Source of the DNA: an uncultured Kiritimatiellota bacterium | GTDB lineage: Bacteria; Verrucomicrobiota; Kiritimatiellia; RFP12; DVOR01 | NCBI GenBank assembly: GCA_944389565.1 | Contig: CALXMV010000008.1 | Location: 16,719 to 80,718 of the forward strand | Length of the DNA: 64,000 nucleotides | Direction of reading: 5' to 3' | In this document: positions 9,284 through 17,989 of the stretch, piece by piece | Layout: each line of letters opens with the position of its first letter | Numbering within the stretch: position 1 is the stretch's first letter | Translations under genes and position numbers: made by a program | Notes under the pieces: model-generated | The model's database searches: none | What the model saw: only the letters and a program-made list of their open reading frames with translations | What the model was told of the DNA's origin: nothing

Positions 9284-9766
9284 ATGGTCGAGAGTCTTTT
9301 GGAGATCCTGCGGAACAACGCCAAGGAGTCGCCGGCGAACATGGCGAAGATGCTGGGCGTGGGGGTGGACGAGGTGGAGGCGACGATCGCGCGCCTGGAG
9401 CAGGAGGGCGTCATCCGCGGCTGGCAGGCGATCGTGAACGAGGATCTGCTGGACGGCCGCCACGTGACGGCCGTGATCGAGGTGCGGGTGACGCCGGAGC
9501 GCGAGGGCGGCTTCAACCGGGTGGCCGAGCAGGTGAGCCGTTTCGACGAGGTGGACGCGGTCTACCTGATGAGCGGCGGCTATGACCTCCTGCTCTTCGT
9601 GAGCGGGGAGAGCCTGCTGGCGGTGGCGCGCTTCGTGAGCGAGAAGCTGGCGACGATCCATGGGGTGCTCTCGACGGCGACGCATTTCAAGCTGAAGACC
9701 TACAAGCAGAGCGGCGTGCTGATGGCCAAGCCGGGCGCCGACGCGCGATTGGCGGTGACGCCGTGA
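9284..9766 (+). CDS. Lrp/AsnC-family transcriptional regulator
   Basis: This 160-residue protein has an N-terminal winged helix (SPANMAKMLGVGVDEVEATI, residues about 14-33) followed by the AsnC/RAM ligand-binding domain, where GGYDLLLFV is typical. These proteins are octameric regulators of amino-acid metabolism that sense amino acids. The start at 9284 follows a GGAGAGG ribosome site. The stop overlaps the GTG of the next gene, an aminotransferase, in the common Lrp-aminotransferase pairing, which suggests it controls or serves that gene. No separate promoter is visible between the tRNA terminator and this start, so read-through from the tRNA promoter is likely. The ligand cannot be read from sequence. 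Confidence 0.9.
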   Translation: MVESLLEILRNNAKESPANMAKMLGVGVDEVEATIARLEQEGVIRGWQAIVNEDLLDGRHVTAVIEVRVTPEREGGFNRVAEQVSRFDEVDAVYLMSGGYDLLLFVSGESLLAVARFVSEKLATIHGVLSTATHFKLKTYKQSGVLMAKPGADARLAVTP

Positions 9767-10932
9767 CGGGGGGGCATGACCGGCTGGCCCGCCACATCGT
9801 GGATCTGCCCAAAAGCGGCATCCGCGAGTTCTTCGACATCGTGAGCACGCGGCGGGGGGTCATCTCCATGGCCGTGGGCGAGCCTGACTTCGACACCCCC
9901 TGGCACATCCGCGAGGCGGCCATCCATTCCCTGGAGCAGGGCTGCTCCCACTACACGGGGAACGCCGGCCTCATCGAGCTGCGCCGCGCGATCGCCGATT
10001 ACGTGCGCGCGCGTTTCGGCGCGGCGTATGACCCCGCGCACGAGGTGTTGGTGACGGTGGGCGCCTCCGAGGGGCTGGACAACACGTTGCGGGCGCTGCT
10101 GAACCCCGGCGACGAGGTGCTCTACCACGAGCCCTGCTTCGTGAGCTACGGCCCGGAGATCGCCATGGCGCATGGCGTGCCGGTGGCGGTGGAGACGCAC
10201 GTGGAGGACAATTTCCGCCTGTCGGTGGAGGCCCTCGAGGCCAAGGTCACCCCGCGCACGAAGGCGCTCCTGGTGAACTTCCCGAACAACCCGACGGGCG
10301 CGGTGCTGGAGGAGGCGGACGTGCGGGCCATCGCCGATTTCGTCCTCCGCCACGACCTCATCCTGATCTCCGACGAGATCTACGCGGAGCTGACGTGGGA
10401 CGGCCGCCGGCACGTCTCCTTCGCCTCGGTGCCGGCGCTCCGCGACCGCCTGGTGCTGCTCCACGGTTACTCGAAGGCCTGGGCGATGACGGGCTTCCGC
10501 ATGGCGTACGTCTGCGCCCCGGCGTGGATCATGGAGACGATCCTGAAGATCCACCAATACGGCATCATGTGCGCGAGCACGGCCTCGCAGTATGCCGCGC
10601 TGGAGGCGATGCGCCAGCCGGAGGAGGACATGGCGCCGATGCTCCGGGCCTATGAGATGCGGCGCAACTTCCTGCGCACGTCGTTCGCGGAGTGCGGCAT
10701 CCCCATGCACAACCCCGCGGGCGCCTTCTACGCCTTCCCGCAGATCGCGCGCTTCGGTCTCTCCTCGCGCGAGTTCGCCGTGCGCCTCCTGGAGGCGGAG
10801 AACGTGGCCGTCGTGCCGGGGACGGCCTTCGGCCCGTGCGGCGAGGGCTTCGTGCGCTGCTCCTACGCCACGGCCATGGAGCAGATCAAGGAAGCCGTCA
10901 CGCGCATCGCGCGTTTCGTCAGGACGCTGTGA
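9763..10932 (+). CDS. Class I/II PLP-dependent aminotransferase (aspartate/aromatic type)
   Basis: This 389-residue fold-type I transaminase has FPNNPTG (substrate-binding loop), ISDEIYAEL (Asp to the PLP ring) and GYSKAWAMTGFRMAY, whose Lys forms the Schiff base. The GTG start overlaps the regulator's TGA by four bases (GTGA). It resembles the PatA/AspC-like aminotransferases that pair with AsnC regulators in archaea and many bacteria; Asp, Ala or aromatic amino acids are all possible substrates. A run of seven G near codons 2-4 is the only oddity. Confidence 0.92.
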   Translation: MTGGHDRLARHIVDLPKSGIREFFDIVSTRRGVISMAVGEPDFDTPWHIREAAIHSLEQGCSHYTGNAGLIELRRAIADYVRARFGAAYDPAHEVLVTVGASEGLDNTLRALLNPGDEVLYHEPCFVSYGPEIAMAHGVPVAVETHVEDNFRLSVEALEAKVTPRTKALLVNFPNNPTGAVLEEADVRAIADFVLRHDLILISDEIYAELTWDGRRHVSFASVPALRDRLVLLHGYSKAWAMTGFRMAYVCAPAWIMETILKIHQYGIMCASTASQYAALEAMRQPEEDMAPMLRAYEMRRNFLRTSFAECGIPMHNPAGAFYAFPQIARFGLSSREFAVRLLEAENVAVVPGTAFGPCGEGFVRCSYATAMEQIKEAVTRIARFVRTL

Positions 10933-10948
10933 CGGGGGGAAAAACGCC

Positions 10949-11839
10949 ATGATGAAGCCGACGCCGCCGCCCGCCGCAAGGCCCAAGATCGCCATCGTCG
11001 CCCGCGAGGAGGAGGGACTCTCGCTGCAGGACTTCCTCGCTGCGCGCCTGCGCGTGACCAAACGCGCCGCCAAGGCGATGATCGACGCCCGCGTGGTGTG
11101 GGTCAACCGCAAACTCGTCTGGATCGCCCGGCACGCCCTCAGGCCCGGCGACAAGGTGGCCTTCGTGGTCCAGGCTGGCACGGGCGCCAAACAGCCCAAG
11201 GCCGCCGACGCCCGCCCCCACATCCGCGTGCTCTGGCAGGATGAGTGGTATCTGGCCGTGGACAAGCCCGCGGGCGTGCTCACGCAGGGGCGCGACTCCG
11301 CCGAGGAGCTCCTGCGCCGCCAGGAGGGCGACCCCGGGATCGCCGCGGTGCACCGCCTGGACCGCGAGACCTCCGGCGTCCTCCTCTTCGCCAGGAACGC
11401 CGAGGCGTTGGAGGCGGCCATCGCCATGTTCCGCACGCACCGCGTGGTCAAGCACTACGCCGCGATCGTCGCCGGCGACGTGGAGCGCCAGGCCAGCACC
11501 CTCACCGAGACGCTCGACGGCGAGCGCGCCGTGACCCACCTCAAGCGCCTCCGCGCCACCGCGGACGCCTCCTTCCTGGCCATCCGCATCGAGACCGGCC
11601 GCACGCACCAGATCCGCCGCCACCTCGCCGGCATCCGCCACCCCGTCATCGGCGACCGCCAGTACGGCGTCAAGAAAGCCGACGACCCGCGCGTCCTCTC
11701 CGTCACCCGCCAGATGCTCCACGCGCAGGAGCTGGAGTTGCCGCACCCCATCGTCCTGGGCCAGCACATCCGCGCCCACGCACCGCTCCCCGCGGACTTC
11801 CGCGCCGCGCTGAAACTCTTCGGCCTCGGGAAGCGCTGA
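10949..11839 (+). CDS. RluA/RluD-family pseudouridine synthase
   Basis: This 296-residue RNA-modifying enzyme carries an S4-like N-terminal segment (LQDFLAARLRVTKRAAKAMI) and the catalytic motif HRLDRETSGVLLFA, whose Asp attacks uridine. GRTHQIRRHLA is the conserved RluA-family motif II/III. It would isomerise uridines in 23S rRNA or tRNA; the exact site is not readable. The ATG at 10949 lies 17 bases after the aminotransferase stop with a GGGGGGA ribosome site, so the three genes probably form one transcript. A strong terminator follows. Confidence 0.93.
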   Translation: MMKPTPPPAARPKIAIVAREEEGLSLQDFLAARLRVTKRAAKAMIDARVVWVNRKLVWIARHALRPGDKVAFVVQAGTGAKQPKAADARPHIRVLWQDEWYLAVDKPAGVLTQGRDSAEELLRRQEGDPGIAAVHRLDRETSGVLLFARNAEALEAAIAMFRTHRVVKHYAAIVAGDVERQASTLTETLDGERAVTHLKRLRATADASFLAIRIETGRTHQIRRHLAGIRHPVIGDRQYGVKKADDPRVLSVTRQMLHAQELELPHPIVLGQHIRAHAPLPADFRAALKLFGLGKR

Positions 11840-11860
11840 AAGGGAGCGGATATGCGAAAA

Positions 11861-11892
11861 AAGGCGCGCCCGCGGGATCGCGGGCGCGCCTT
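11861..11892. terminator. Bidirectional terminator between convergent operons
   Basis: A 14-bp GC-rich stem (11861-11874 with 11879-11892) and a GGAT loop have an A-run before and a T-run after. It separates the pseudouridine synthase gene from nadK. Confidence 0.9.
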
Positions 11893-11913
11893 TTGCCGTG
11901 CCGCCGCCCGGCC

Positions 11914-12804
11914 TCAGCGGGCGAACGGGGTGCCCCAGCCAAGTTTGCGCGAAAGCGGGGCGTAAGGATTGCGCGTGAGCGGGGTGAGCAGACGCACCGG
12001 GCGCGGGGAGCGCGTGGCGCGGAGGATCTTGCCCGGCCTCAGCGGGTGGGCGGCCTGCCCGTCGACGTAGACGGCCGCCGGCGCCTCGGCCTCGGCGGCC
12101 ACGCGGATGGCTACGCGGGTGGCCCCGGGGATGACGAGCGGGCGCGCGGTCAGCGCATGGGGGGCGATGACGCTGACGACGAGCGCGTCGGCGGTGGGGG
12201 CGACGACCGGCCCCCCGACGGAGAGGTTGTAGGCCGTGCTGCCGGTGGGCGTGGCCAGGATCAGCCCGTCGCACAGCCAACGGGCCACGGGATGGTCGTC
12301 GAGCGCGAGCTCGATGGCGATGGCGTGCCCGCCCTCCCCCCGCGAGACGACCACGTCGTTGAGCGCGTCGGGGAGCGGGTCTTGCGCGCCGCCCGGCGCA
12401 TGGATCGCCGCGGCGAGGGTGGCGCGGGCCTCCTGCGCGTAACGGCCGGCGGCGAGCGCGCGGAGGATGGCGGGGAAGGCCTCCTCGTTGACGGCGGTGA
12501 GATACCCGAGGCGCCCGACGTTGAGCCCGATGAGCGGCAGGTCGGCGCCGGCCTGCGCGAGCGCGTGCGCGGCGGCGAGCAGCGTGCCGTCCCCGCCGAG
12601 CGCGGCGAGCGCCTGCGCCCCCGCCGCGGGCAGGTCGGCGACGGCGCACGCCTGGGCGCCGGGGAGCGCGCGGGCGGTCTCCGGGTCGGGCAGGAGCGTG
12701 ACGCCCTGCTCGCGGGCGGCCCGCGCGAGCGCGGCGAGCCCCTCGCCCGCGCGGGGGCGGGTGAGGTTGGCGGAGACGCCGAGGCGGAGGACGGGGGCGC
12801 TCAT
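11914..12804 (-). CDS. nadK: NAD kinase
   Basis: This 296-residue cytosolic enzyme phosphorylates NAD to NADP. The hallmark GGDGT motif is in AALGGDGTLLAAAH, and the second signature reads DGLILATPTGSTAYNLSVGGP. Length and order match the PpnK family. The start at 12804 is 16 bases from the stop of the YhcH-family gene, making nadK the third gene of the glnN operon. Unusually it has a long Ala-rich tail ending GTPFAR. Confidence 0.95.
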   Translation of the reverse strand: MSAPVLRLGVSANLTRPRAGEGLAALARAAREQGVTLLPDPETARALPGAQACAVADLPAAGAQALAALGGDGTLLAAAHALAQAGADLPLIGLNVGRLGYLTAVNEEAFPAILRALAAGRYAQEARATLAAAIHAPGGAQDPLPDALNDVVVSRGEGGHAIAIELALDDHPVARWLCDGLILATPTGSTAYNLSVGGPVVAPTADALVVSVIAPHALTARPLVIPGATRVAIRVAAEAEAPAAVYVDGQAAHPLRPGKILRATRSPRPVRLLTPLTRNPYAPLSRKLGWGTPFAR

Positions 12805-12820
12805 GCGCGGCCGGGCGCGG

Positions 12821-13294
12821 TCAGAGGAGCACCTTGACGATGGCCTTTTTGACGCGGGCGGCCTGCGGGGTGCGCTGGCCGGGGGCGTGGGCGTCCTGCG
12901 GCAGGAGCAGGATGAAGGTGTCGGGCGTGGCGAAGGGGACGAGCGCGACCCCCTCGCCGGCGACGAACCCGATGTCGGCGTCGTCGGCGTAGGGTTTGGT
13001 GACGGGCAGGTCCGGGGTGAGCGGGCGCCAGCCGATGGCCTCATGCCCTTGGAAGAGGAACTGGATGTCGGCGTAGCGGCGGTGGAACTCGAGGGGGCAG
13101 TCCTCGGGGGCGCGCGTGTCGTATTCCTGCACGTTGGCGAAGAGGGTCTCGGTGCCGTCCGGCGCGGTCTCGATGACGTGGTGTCCCGGGGGGAGCTGGG
13201 CGTTGGCGGGGTCGCGCAGCCAGGCGACGGCCTTGGCGAAGCGGGGGCCGAGCGCGGCGAGGGCATCGGCGTGGGCGAGGGTGTCGACGATCAT
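12821..13294 (-). CDS. YhcH/YjgK/YiaL (DUF386) family protein
   Basis: This 157-residue cupin-like protein belongs to the family once called beta-galactosidase subunit beta. Conserved pieces are GHHVIETAPDGTETLFANVQEY, then EFHRRYADIQFLFQG and a late DAHAPG, the pattern of metal-ligand His and Glu residues in this family. In enterobacteria relatives sit in sialic-acid or sugar-acid operons and may handle anomeric sugars. The AAAGGA ribosome site precedes the ATG at 13294. It lies between glnN and nadK with short gaps, so it is probably co-transcribed; no sugar operon surrounds it here. Confidence 0.88.
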   Translation of the reverse strand: MIVDTLAHADALAALGPRFAKAVAWLRDPANAQLPPGHHVIETAPDGTETLFANVQEYDTRAPEDCPLEFHRRYADIQFLFQGHEAIGWRPLTPDLPVTKPYADDADIGFVAGEGVALVPFATPDTFILLLPQDAHAPGQRTPQAARVKKAIVKVLL

Positions 13295-13323
13295 GGGTGG
13301 GTTCCTTTCCGAAAGGGCGTGGC

Positions 13324-15414
13324 TCAGTGCAGGGCGAGCAGGTCGCGGTACTTGGGGAGCGGCCAGCGCGCGTCGTCGATCGCGCCTTCGAGCGTGTCGA
13401 CGGCGGCGCGGAGATTGGCCTGCGCGGCCTGGATGGCGGGCGGCGGGCCGTCGAGCGCGGCGTCGAGCGCGGCGGCGGCGGCGTGGAGCGCCTCAAGCCG
13501 CACGCCGATGGTCTGGGCGCGTTCGCGGAGGGCGGGCGCGCCGGCCTCGAGCCCCACGGCGCGCAGGTCGCCGAGCGCCTTGGCGAGGGCGCCGAGCTCC
13601 CCGGCGGCGGCGGGCTCGACCATGCCCCGGGCGATCTCGAGGGCCACCTTGCCTTCGAGGCGGACGCGGCGGTCGTATTCGGCGAGGAAGACGTCGTGCC
13701 GGGCGTGCATCTCCGTGGGCATCAGGACGCCCCGCTTGGCGAAGAGGTCGAGCGTGGCCGGCTCGATCTGGCAGGCGAGCGCCTCGGGGACGGAGCGGAG
13801 GTTGGGCAGGCCGCGCCGCTTGGCCTCGGCGACCCACTCGGCGGAATAGCCGTCGCCGCTGAAGAGGACGCGCTTGTGGTCCTTGAGGACGGCGCGGAGG
13901 ATTTTGCCGAGGCCCTCGTGGAAGCGGCCCTTGGGCAGCTTGCCGATGGCGTCGGCCAGGACGTCGAGGGATTCGGCGACGATGGTGTTGAGCACCATGC
14001 ACACGCCGGAGCAGTTCTGGCTGGAGCCGGGCGCGCGGAACTCGAACTTGTTGCCCGTGAAGGCGAAGGGCGAGGTGCGGTTGCGGTCGGTCACGTCGCG
14101 CGGGAGCGGCGGGAGCGTGTCCACCCCGATGCGCAGCTTCCCGCCCTTGCGGCCGGGGGCGTCCGCGGAGGTCGCGCTCTCGATGCGGCGGAGCACCTCG
14201 TTGAGCTCGTCGCCCAGGAAGATGGAGATGATGGCGGGCGGGGCCTCGTGCGCGCCGAGGCGGCTTTCGTTGCCCAGCGTGGCGGTGGAGGCGCGCAGGA
14301 TGTCGGCGTGCAGGTCGATGGCGCGGATGATGGCCGCGAGCACGGCCAGGAAGACGGCGTTCTCCTGCGGGTTGCCGCCGGGTTCGAGCAGGTTCTTGCC
14401 GTTGTAGGCGACGGACCAATTGTTGTGCTTGCCCGAGCCGTTGACGCCGGCGAAGGGCTTCTCGTGGAGGAGGCAGACGAGCCCATGGCGGTCGGCGACG
14501 TTCCGCAGCGTCTCCATGATCAGCATGTTGTGGTCGACGGCGAGGTTCAGCTCCTCGAACATCGGGGCCATCTCGAACTGCGCGGGGGCGGTCTCGTTGT
14601 GGCGCGTCTTCGCCGGGATGCCCAGGCGCCAGAGCTCCCGCTCCACGTCCTCCATGAAGGCCAGGACCCGCGGCTTGATGGAGCCGAAATAATGGTCCTC
14701 CAGCTGCTGCGTGCGCGCGGGCGAGGCGCCGAAGAGCGTCCTGCCGCACTGCACCAGGTCCGGGCGGCGGGCCCAGAGCGCCTTGTCCACCAGGAAATAC
14801 TCCTGCTCGGCGCCGAGCGTGATGGTGACATGCCCATCCGGCTCGCCGAAGCAGGCCATCAGCCGCCGCACCGCGCGGTCGAGCGTCTGCATCGAGCGCA
14901 GCAGCGGCGTCTTCTTGTCGAGTACCTCGCCCGTGTACGAGCAGAAGACGGTGGGGATGCACAGCGTCGCGCCGTTGCTGTGGCGCTTCACGAAGACCGG
15001 GCTCGTCACGTCCCACGCCGTGTACCCCCGCGCCTCAAAGGTCCGCCGCAGACCGCCGCTCGGGAAGCTCGACGCGTCCGGCTCGCCCATGATCAGGTTC
15101 TTCCCCGAGAACCGCGCCAGCGTCTCCGCCATCCCCGCCGGCTCGAAGAAGGCGTCGTGCTTCTCCGCCGTGCTCCCCGTCAGCGGCTGGAACCAATGCG
15201 TGAAATGCGTCGCCCCGCGGTCCATCCCCCACTGCTTGAGCGCGTGCGCCACCTCGTTCGCCAGCGACGGATCCAGCGGCGTGTGGTCGCGCATCGTATG
15301 CAGCAGCGCCTCCGCCGTGTCCTTCGCCAGATACTCACGCATCGCCTTCTCGTTGAAGACGTCCGACCCATACGCGATGTCCTTCGCGGAACAATCCATG
15401 CCACAATCTTTCAT
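13324..15414 (-). CDS. glnN: Type III glutamine synthetase
   Basis: This is a GSIII enzyme of about 696 residues that makes glutamine from glutamate, ammonia and ATP. GSIII motifs are clear: THFTHWFQPLTGSTAEKHD, EPDASSFPSGGLR, TFEARGYTAWD, GAEQEYFLVD, VKTRHNE-type (KTRHNETAPAQFEM) and NGSGKHNNWS. Length matches Bacteroides and cyanobacterial GSIII (about 700-730). Three in-frame ATGs exist. The one at 15423 lies inside the -10 box; 15414 lies 7 bases after it and is preferred if the mRNA is leaderless; 15399 (MDCSAKD) is the alternative. First gene of an operon with the YhcH-family gene and nadK. Confidence 0.95.
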   Translation of the reverse strand: MKDCGMDCSAKDIAYGSDVFNEKAMREYLAKDTAEALLHTMRDHTPLDPSLANEVAHALKQWGMDRGATHFTHWFQPLTGSTAEKHDAFFEPAGMAETLARFSGKNLIMGEPDASSFPSGGLRRTFEARGYTAWDVTSPVFVKRHSNGATLCIPTVFCSYTGEVLDKKTPLLRSMQTLDRAVRRLMACFGEPDGHVTITLGAEQEYFLVDKALWARRPDLVQCGRTLFGASPARTQQLEDHYFGSIKPRVLAFMEDVERELWRLGIPAKTRHNETAPAQFEMAPMFEELNLAVDHNMLIMETLRNVADRHGLVCLLHEKPFAGVNGSGKHNNWSVAYNGKNLLEPGGNPQENAVFLAVLAAIIRAIDLHADILRASTATLGNESRLGAHEAPPAIISIFLGDELNEVLRRIESATSADAPGRKGGKLRIGVDTLPPLPRDVTDRNRTSPFAFTGNKFEFRAPGSSQNCSGVCMVLNTIVAESLDVLADAIGKLPKGRFHEGLGKILRAVLKDHKRVLFSGDGYSAEWVAEAKRRGLPNLRSVPEALACQIEPATLDLFAKRGVLMPTEMHARHDVFLAEYDRRVRLEGKVALEIARGMVEPAAAGELGALAKALGDLRAVGLEAGAPALRERAQTIGVRLEALHAAAAALDAALDGPPPAIQAAQANLRAAVDTLEGAIDDARWPLPKYRDLLALH

Positions 15415-15421
15415 GTCCGCC

Positions 15422-15430
15422 ATTATACCA
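15422..15430 (-). promoter_or_regulatory. Extended -10 promoter of glnN, probable leaderless start
   Basis: TGG-TATAAT on the minus strand is a consensus extended -10. It is followed by 7 bases and ATG at 15414. No Shine-Dalgarno is seen and no good -35. Confidence 0.7.
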
Positions 15431-15508
15431 AAACGCCCTCCCACGCACACCCCGCCTCGCCTCGGCCCATTACAGTGTGCAATTTCCCCAACTGCCGCGA
15501 GATTTCGC

Positions 15509-15537
15509 TTGTCGAGGAGGAAGGAATGTGGTATCGT
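15509..15537 (+). promoter_or_regulatory. Putative promoter with long leader for the Sel1-like gene
   Basis: TTGTCG (15509-15514), 17 bases, then TGG-TATCGT (-10 at 15532-15537). The predicted leader to the ATG at 15703 is about 160 bases. It contains no ORF I can support. Confidence 0.5.
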
Positions 15538-15702
15538 GGTGTCGTTTTCCCTCGTGGGAGAGGCGGCCAAGGAAAAGATAGCGGCCGTGGTAATCCCCCA
15601 GTAGCACGGAGGTGCGGCGGTGCCGCAGAAGAACATGGAAGCCTCCAGATAATGCCGCAGGACAAACACATGACCCCGCCGCGCGCGCCGACGGAGGGGA
15701 AC

Positions 15703-16725
15703 ATGTCGGTTTGTATCGGCGCATGGAGAAAACAAATGAGAGATGATAAGAAAGAGATGAAGCCGGTCGAGGGCGGGATGCCCTGGGAGGACGGATGGTA
15801 CGGCGTGACGGTGCCGGGGGCTTCCCTCGAGACCGCACGCCCGCTCTACGTGCTCCACCCGGACGGCACGATGTCCACGCTGCGGCTGACCGCGGCGGCG
15901 GAGGCCGCGTTGGAGCAAATCGACCCCTATGAGCGCGACTACACCCCCCTGGCGGATACCGCCGCCGAGGAGGCCGTGGTGGAGCTCGTGCGGGTGGAGG
16001 ATGGCCGCGAGGTCGCCCGTGAGTCGCTCTTCGCGGAGCCGGCGGACGCCTTCGCGGGGGCCTTGTCGGAGACCGCCGAGTGGTGCTGGGCCGCGGCCCG
16101 GGCCTTGGACAGGGAGTTGGCGTCCACGATGGAGGCGACCGCGCATTGGCCGCGGGCCTCGCGCGGACGTCGGCTGGCCTTGCGCGAGGCGCGGATCCGG
16201 GCCTTGCTGACCCAAGCGGCGAACCTGGGCGACCTGCCCGCGCAGGAACGTCTGGGCCGCGAGGCCTTCGAGGCGGGGGACGATGCGGAGGCCTTGCGTT
16301 GGCTCGCCGGGCTGACGGGGCAGAGCGCCCTCGCGCGGAGCGTGCTGGCGGTGATGGGACTGGAGGGACGGCTGCCCGAGGAGATGCCCGCCCCCGAGGT
16401 CTCGCCGGGTTCCCCGTGGCCGTTGGCGCAACCGACGCTGCGGGCCTTCCTGCGGTGCCGTGAGGGCGTGTCCGAGGCCGCCGCGGCGCAACGGGCGCGG
16501 ACGGTCGATCTGGCCTTTGGCCGGATGCGGCGGGCCGTGGGGCTCCTCCGCGAGGCCGCCGAGGCGGGCTACGCCTACGCGCAGTTCCGCCTGGCGCGGC
16601 TCCTCGGCGGCGGGCGTGGCGAGGATCGCGTGGCCGCGGACGAGGCGCGGCGTTGGCTCCGTGCGGCGGCGCTGGGCGGGTGTCGCGCGGCGGCCGAGGC
16701 CGTCGGTGCCGACGAGGCCGATTGA
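15703..16725 (+). CDS. Uncharacterised protein with C-terminal Sel1-like repeats
   Basis: This 340-residue protein has no signal peptide and is probably cytosolic. The N-terminal half is acidic and unfamiliar. From about residue 190 it turns helical, with Sel1/TPR-like pieces: LGDLPAQERLGREAFEAGD and, near the end, EAAEAGYAYAQFRLARLLGGG. Sel1 repeats usually mediate protein contacts. The ATG at 15703 follows GGAGGGG; an in-frame ATG at 15736 (MRDDKKEMK) after GGAGA is a close second choice. A terminator follows. It lies next to a secreted Sel1 protein gene, which hints at related function, but no role can be given. Confidence 0.75.
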   Translation: MSVCIGAWRKQMRDDKKEMKPVEGGMPWEDGWYGVTVPGASLETARPLYVLHPDGTMSTLRLTAAAEAALEQIDPYERDYTPLADTAAEEAVVELVRVEDGREVARESLFAEPADAFAGALSETAEWCWAAARALDRELASTMEATAHWPRASRGRRLALREARIRALLTQAANLGDLPAQERLGREAFEAGDDAEALRWLAGLTGQSALARSVLAVMGLEGRLPEEMPAPEVSPGSPWPLAQPTLRAFLRCREGVSEAAAAQRARTVDLAFGRMRRAVGLLREAAEAGYAYAQFRLARLLGGGRGEDRVAADEARRWLRAAALGGCRAAAEAVGADEAD

Positions 16726-16731
16726 GGCCTC

Positions 16732-16767
16732 ACCTTCGGCGCGCCACACGGCGCGCCGAAGGTTTTT
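16732..16767 (+). terminator. Rho-independent terminator
   Basis: A 14-bp stem (16732-16745 with 16750-16763) and an ACAC loop are followed by T5. It ends the Sel1-like gene above. Confidence 0.9.
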
Positions 16768-16838
16768 CGCGTAAGAACGCGAGGAACGGCTGCAAACAAG
16801 AAATGAAGCGTGTGATGCGCGGAAAGGATGTCGCAGAG

Positions 16839-17048
16839 ATGGCGAGGATTTTGATCAGGTTGCCGGCGGTGTGCTGCGGGACGTGCCAGCATTGGACCGG
16901 CGGACGTGAGATTGTGGAGTTCGGGCGGCGGCTGGCGTGCGAGGATGGCGTGCATCCTTGCCCGTGGCGGAAATCCGGTTCGCAGGCGCGCCAGCGGCCG
17001 CAGTGCATGGGCAACCGGTACAAGCCGTGGTTCGGGTTGCCCTCGTAA
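16839..17048 (+). CDS. Small Cys-rich protein, possible metal-binding
   Basis: This is a 69-residue basic protein with six cysteines: Cys12, Cys13 and Cys16 in AVCCGTCQHW, then Cys34, Cys41 and Cys56. The CxxCxxW pattern resembles small zinc-ribbon-like proteins found in phages and gut bacteria, but I do not recognise a family. The start at 16839 has AAAGGA 10 bases upstream; an in-frame ATG at 16803 would add 12 residues but lacks a ribosome site. It lies between two Sel1-type genes and after a terminator, so it needs its own promoter, which I could not find. Coding potential is moderate. Confidence 0.55.
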   Translation: MARILIRLPAVCCGTCQHWTGGREIVEFGRRLACEDGVHPCPWRKSGSQARQRPQCMGNRYKPWFGLPS

Positions 17049-17143
17049 AGGCTTATGGATGCCCGCCAGGGGAGCCTTCCCCTGGACGGACGTCCCATCG
17101 CACACATTGTTTGGGATTGACAGGCGTTTTGACGGAGGTCGGC

Positions 17144-17989
17144 ATGAAAGGAAGTCGTTTGCTTGCGTTGCTCGTCGTTTGTTTGGGCGGTCTTCTCTTT
17201 GGCGGGGGCGTCGAGGCCGCCACGCCGGGTGACGGCGCCGGCGCGGAGGCGGTCGGGCGTTATCGCGCGTCCGCGGAGCAGGGGGACGCGCAGGCGCAGT
17301 TCGCGCTCGGCGTTTGCTATTACGCCGGCCGGGGCGTGGCGCAATCCTACCCGGAGGCGGCGAAGTGGTACCGCAAGGCCGCGGAGCAGGGGCTTGCCAA
17401 GGCCCAGCACAACCTGGGGGTGTGCTATGAGAACGGCCAAGGCGTGGAAAAATCCGATGCGGAGGCGGCCAAATGGTATCGCAGGGCCGCGGAGCAAGGG
17501 ATCAGTCAGGCGCAATACAACCTCGGCTTGTTCTATGAGCATGGCCGAGGCGTGAGGCAATCCTATGGGGAGTCCGCGAAATTGTATCGCAAAGCCGCGG
17601 AGCAGGGGGACGCCCGGGCGCAATGCAACCTTGGGATTTACTATGCCTCCGGCCAAGGCGTGGAGCAGTCCTATGCGGAATCCGCCAAGTGGCTCCGCAA
17701 GGCCGCGGAACAAGGCGTCGCCATCGCGCAATGCAACTTGGGCGGGTATTATCACATGGGCCAAGGCGTGGAGCAGTCCTACGAGGAGGCGGCCAAATGG
17801 TTCCGCAAGGCCGCCGAGCAGGGGGATGCCCTGGCGCAATTCAACCTCGCCCTGTGCTATGCCTCCGGCCAGGGCGTGGAGCGATCCCTTGCGAAGGCCA
17901 AGTTCTGGATGCGGAAAGCCGCCATGCAGGGGGATCGGGAGGCTGCGCGACTGCTGAGGGCGTGGGAGGCCAGGGAAAAGAAGGACTGA
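17144..17989 (+). CDS. Secreted Sel1-repeat protein
   Basis: This 281-residue protein has a signal peptide (hydrophobic residues 5-22, cut near VEA-A). It is then almost wholly Sel1 repeats: six exact 36-residue units from residue 42 to 257 and a partial seventh. The unit consensus is AxxGxAxAQxNLGxxYxxGxGV with KWYRKAAEQG. Such solenoids are periplasmic or extracellular scaffolds for protein contacts. GGAGGT precedes the ATG at 17144. A TTGACA at 17117-17122 has no -10 at the right spacing. No catalytic domain is present. Confidence 0.9.
   Translation: MKGSRLLALLVVCLGGLLFGGGVEAATPGDGAGAEAVGRYRASAEQGDAQAQFALGVCYYAGRGVAQSYPEAAKWYRKAAEQGLAKAQHNLGVCYENGQGVEKSDAEAAKWYRRAAEQGISQAQYNLGLFYEHGRGVRQSYGESAKLYRKAAEQGDARAQCNLGIYYASGQGVEQSYAESAKWLRKAAEQGVAIAQCNLGGYYHMGQGVEQSYEEAAKWFRKAAEQGDALAQFNLALCYASGQGVERSLAKAKFWMRKAAMQGDREAARLLRAWEAREKKD
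17267..17914 (+). repeat. Six tandem 108-base units encoding Sel1 repeats
   Basis: The period is 108 bases (36 codons). Units share long near-identical stretches around the codons for KAAEQG and GQGVEQS, so unit number could change by recombination. Confidence 0.8.

Noticed and set aside
9767..9773. G7 in the start of the aminotransferase gene as a phase-variation tract
   Set aside because: The run is short, and runs of seven occur at several places in this genome by composition.
13297..16725. 1142-codon frame spanning the divergent glnN region
   Set aside because: Most of it is antisense to glnN; only the portion from 15703 codes for a supported protein.
17117..17122. TTGACA before the secreted Sel1 gene
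   Set aside because: No -10 sequence lies 16-18 bases downstream.
17267..17914. Possible CRISPR-like array
   Set aside because: The 108-base units are contiguous and in frame, and encode Sel1 repeats.
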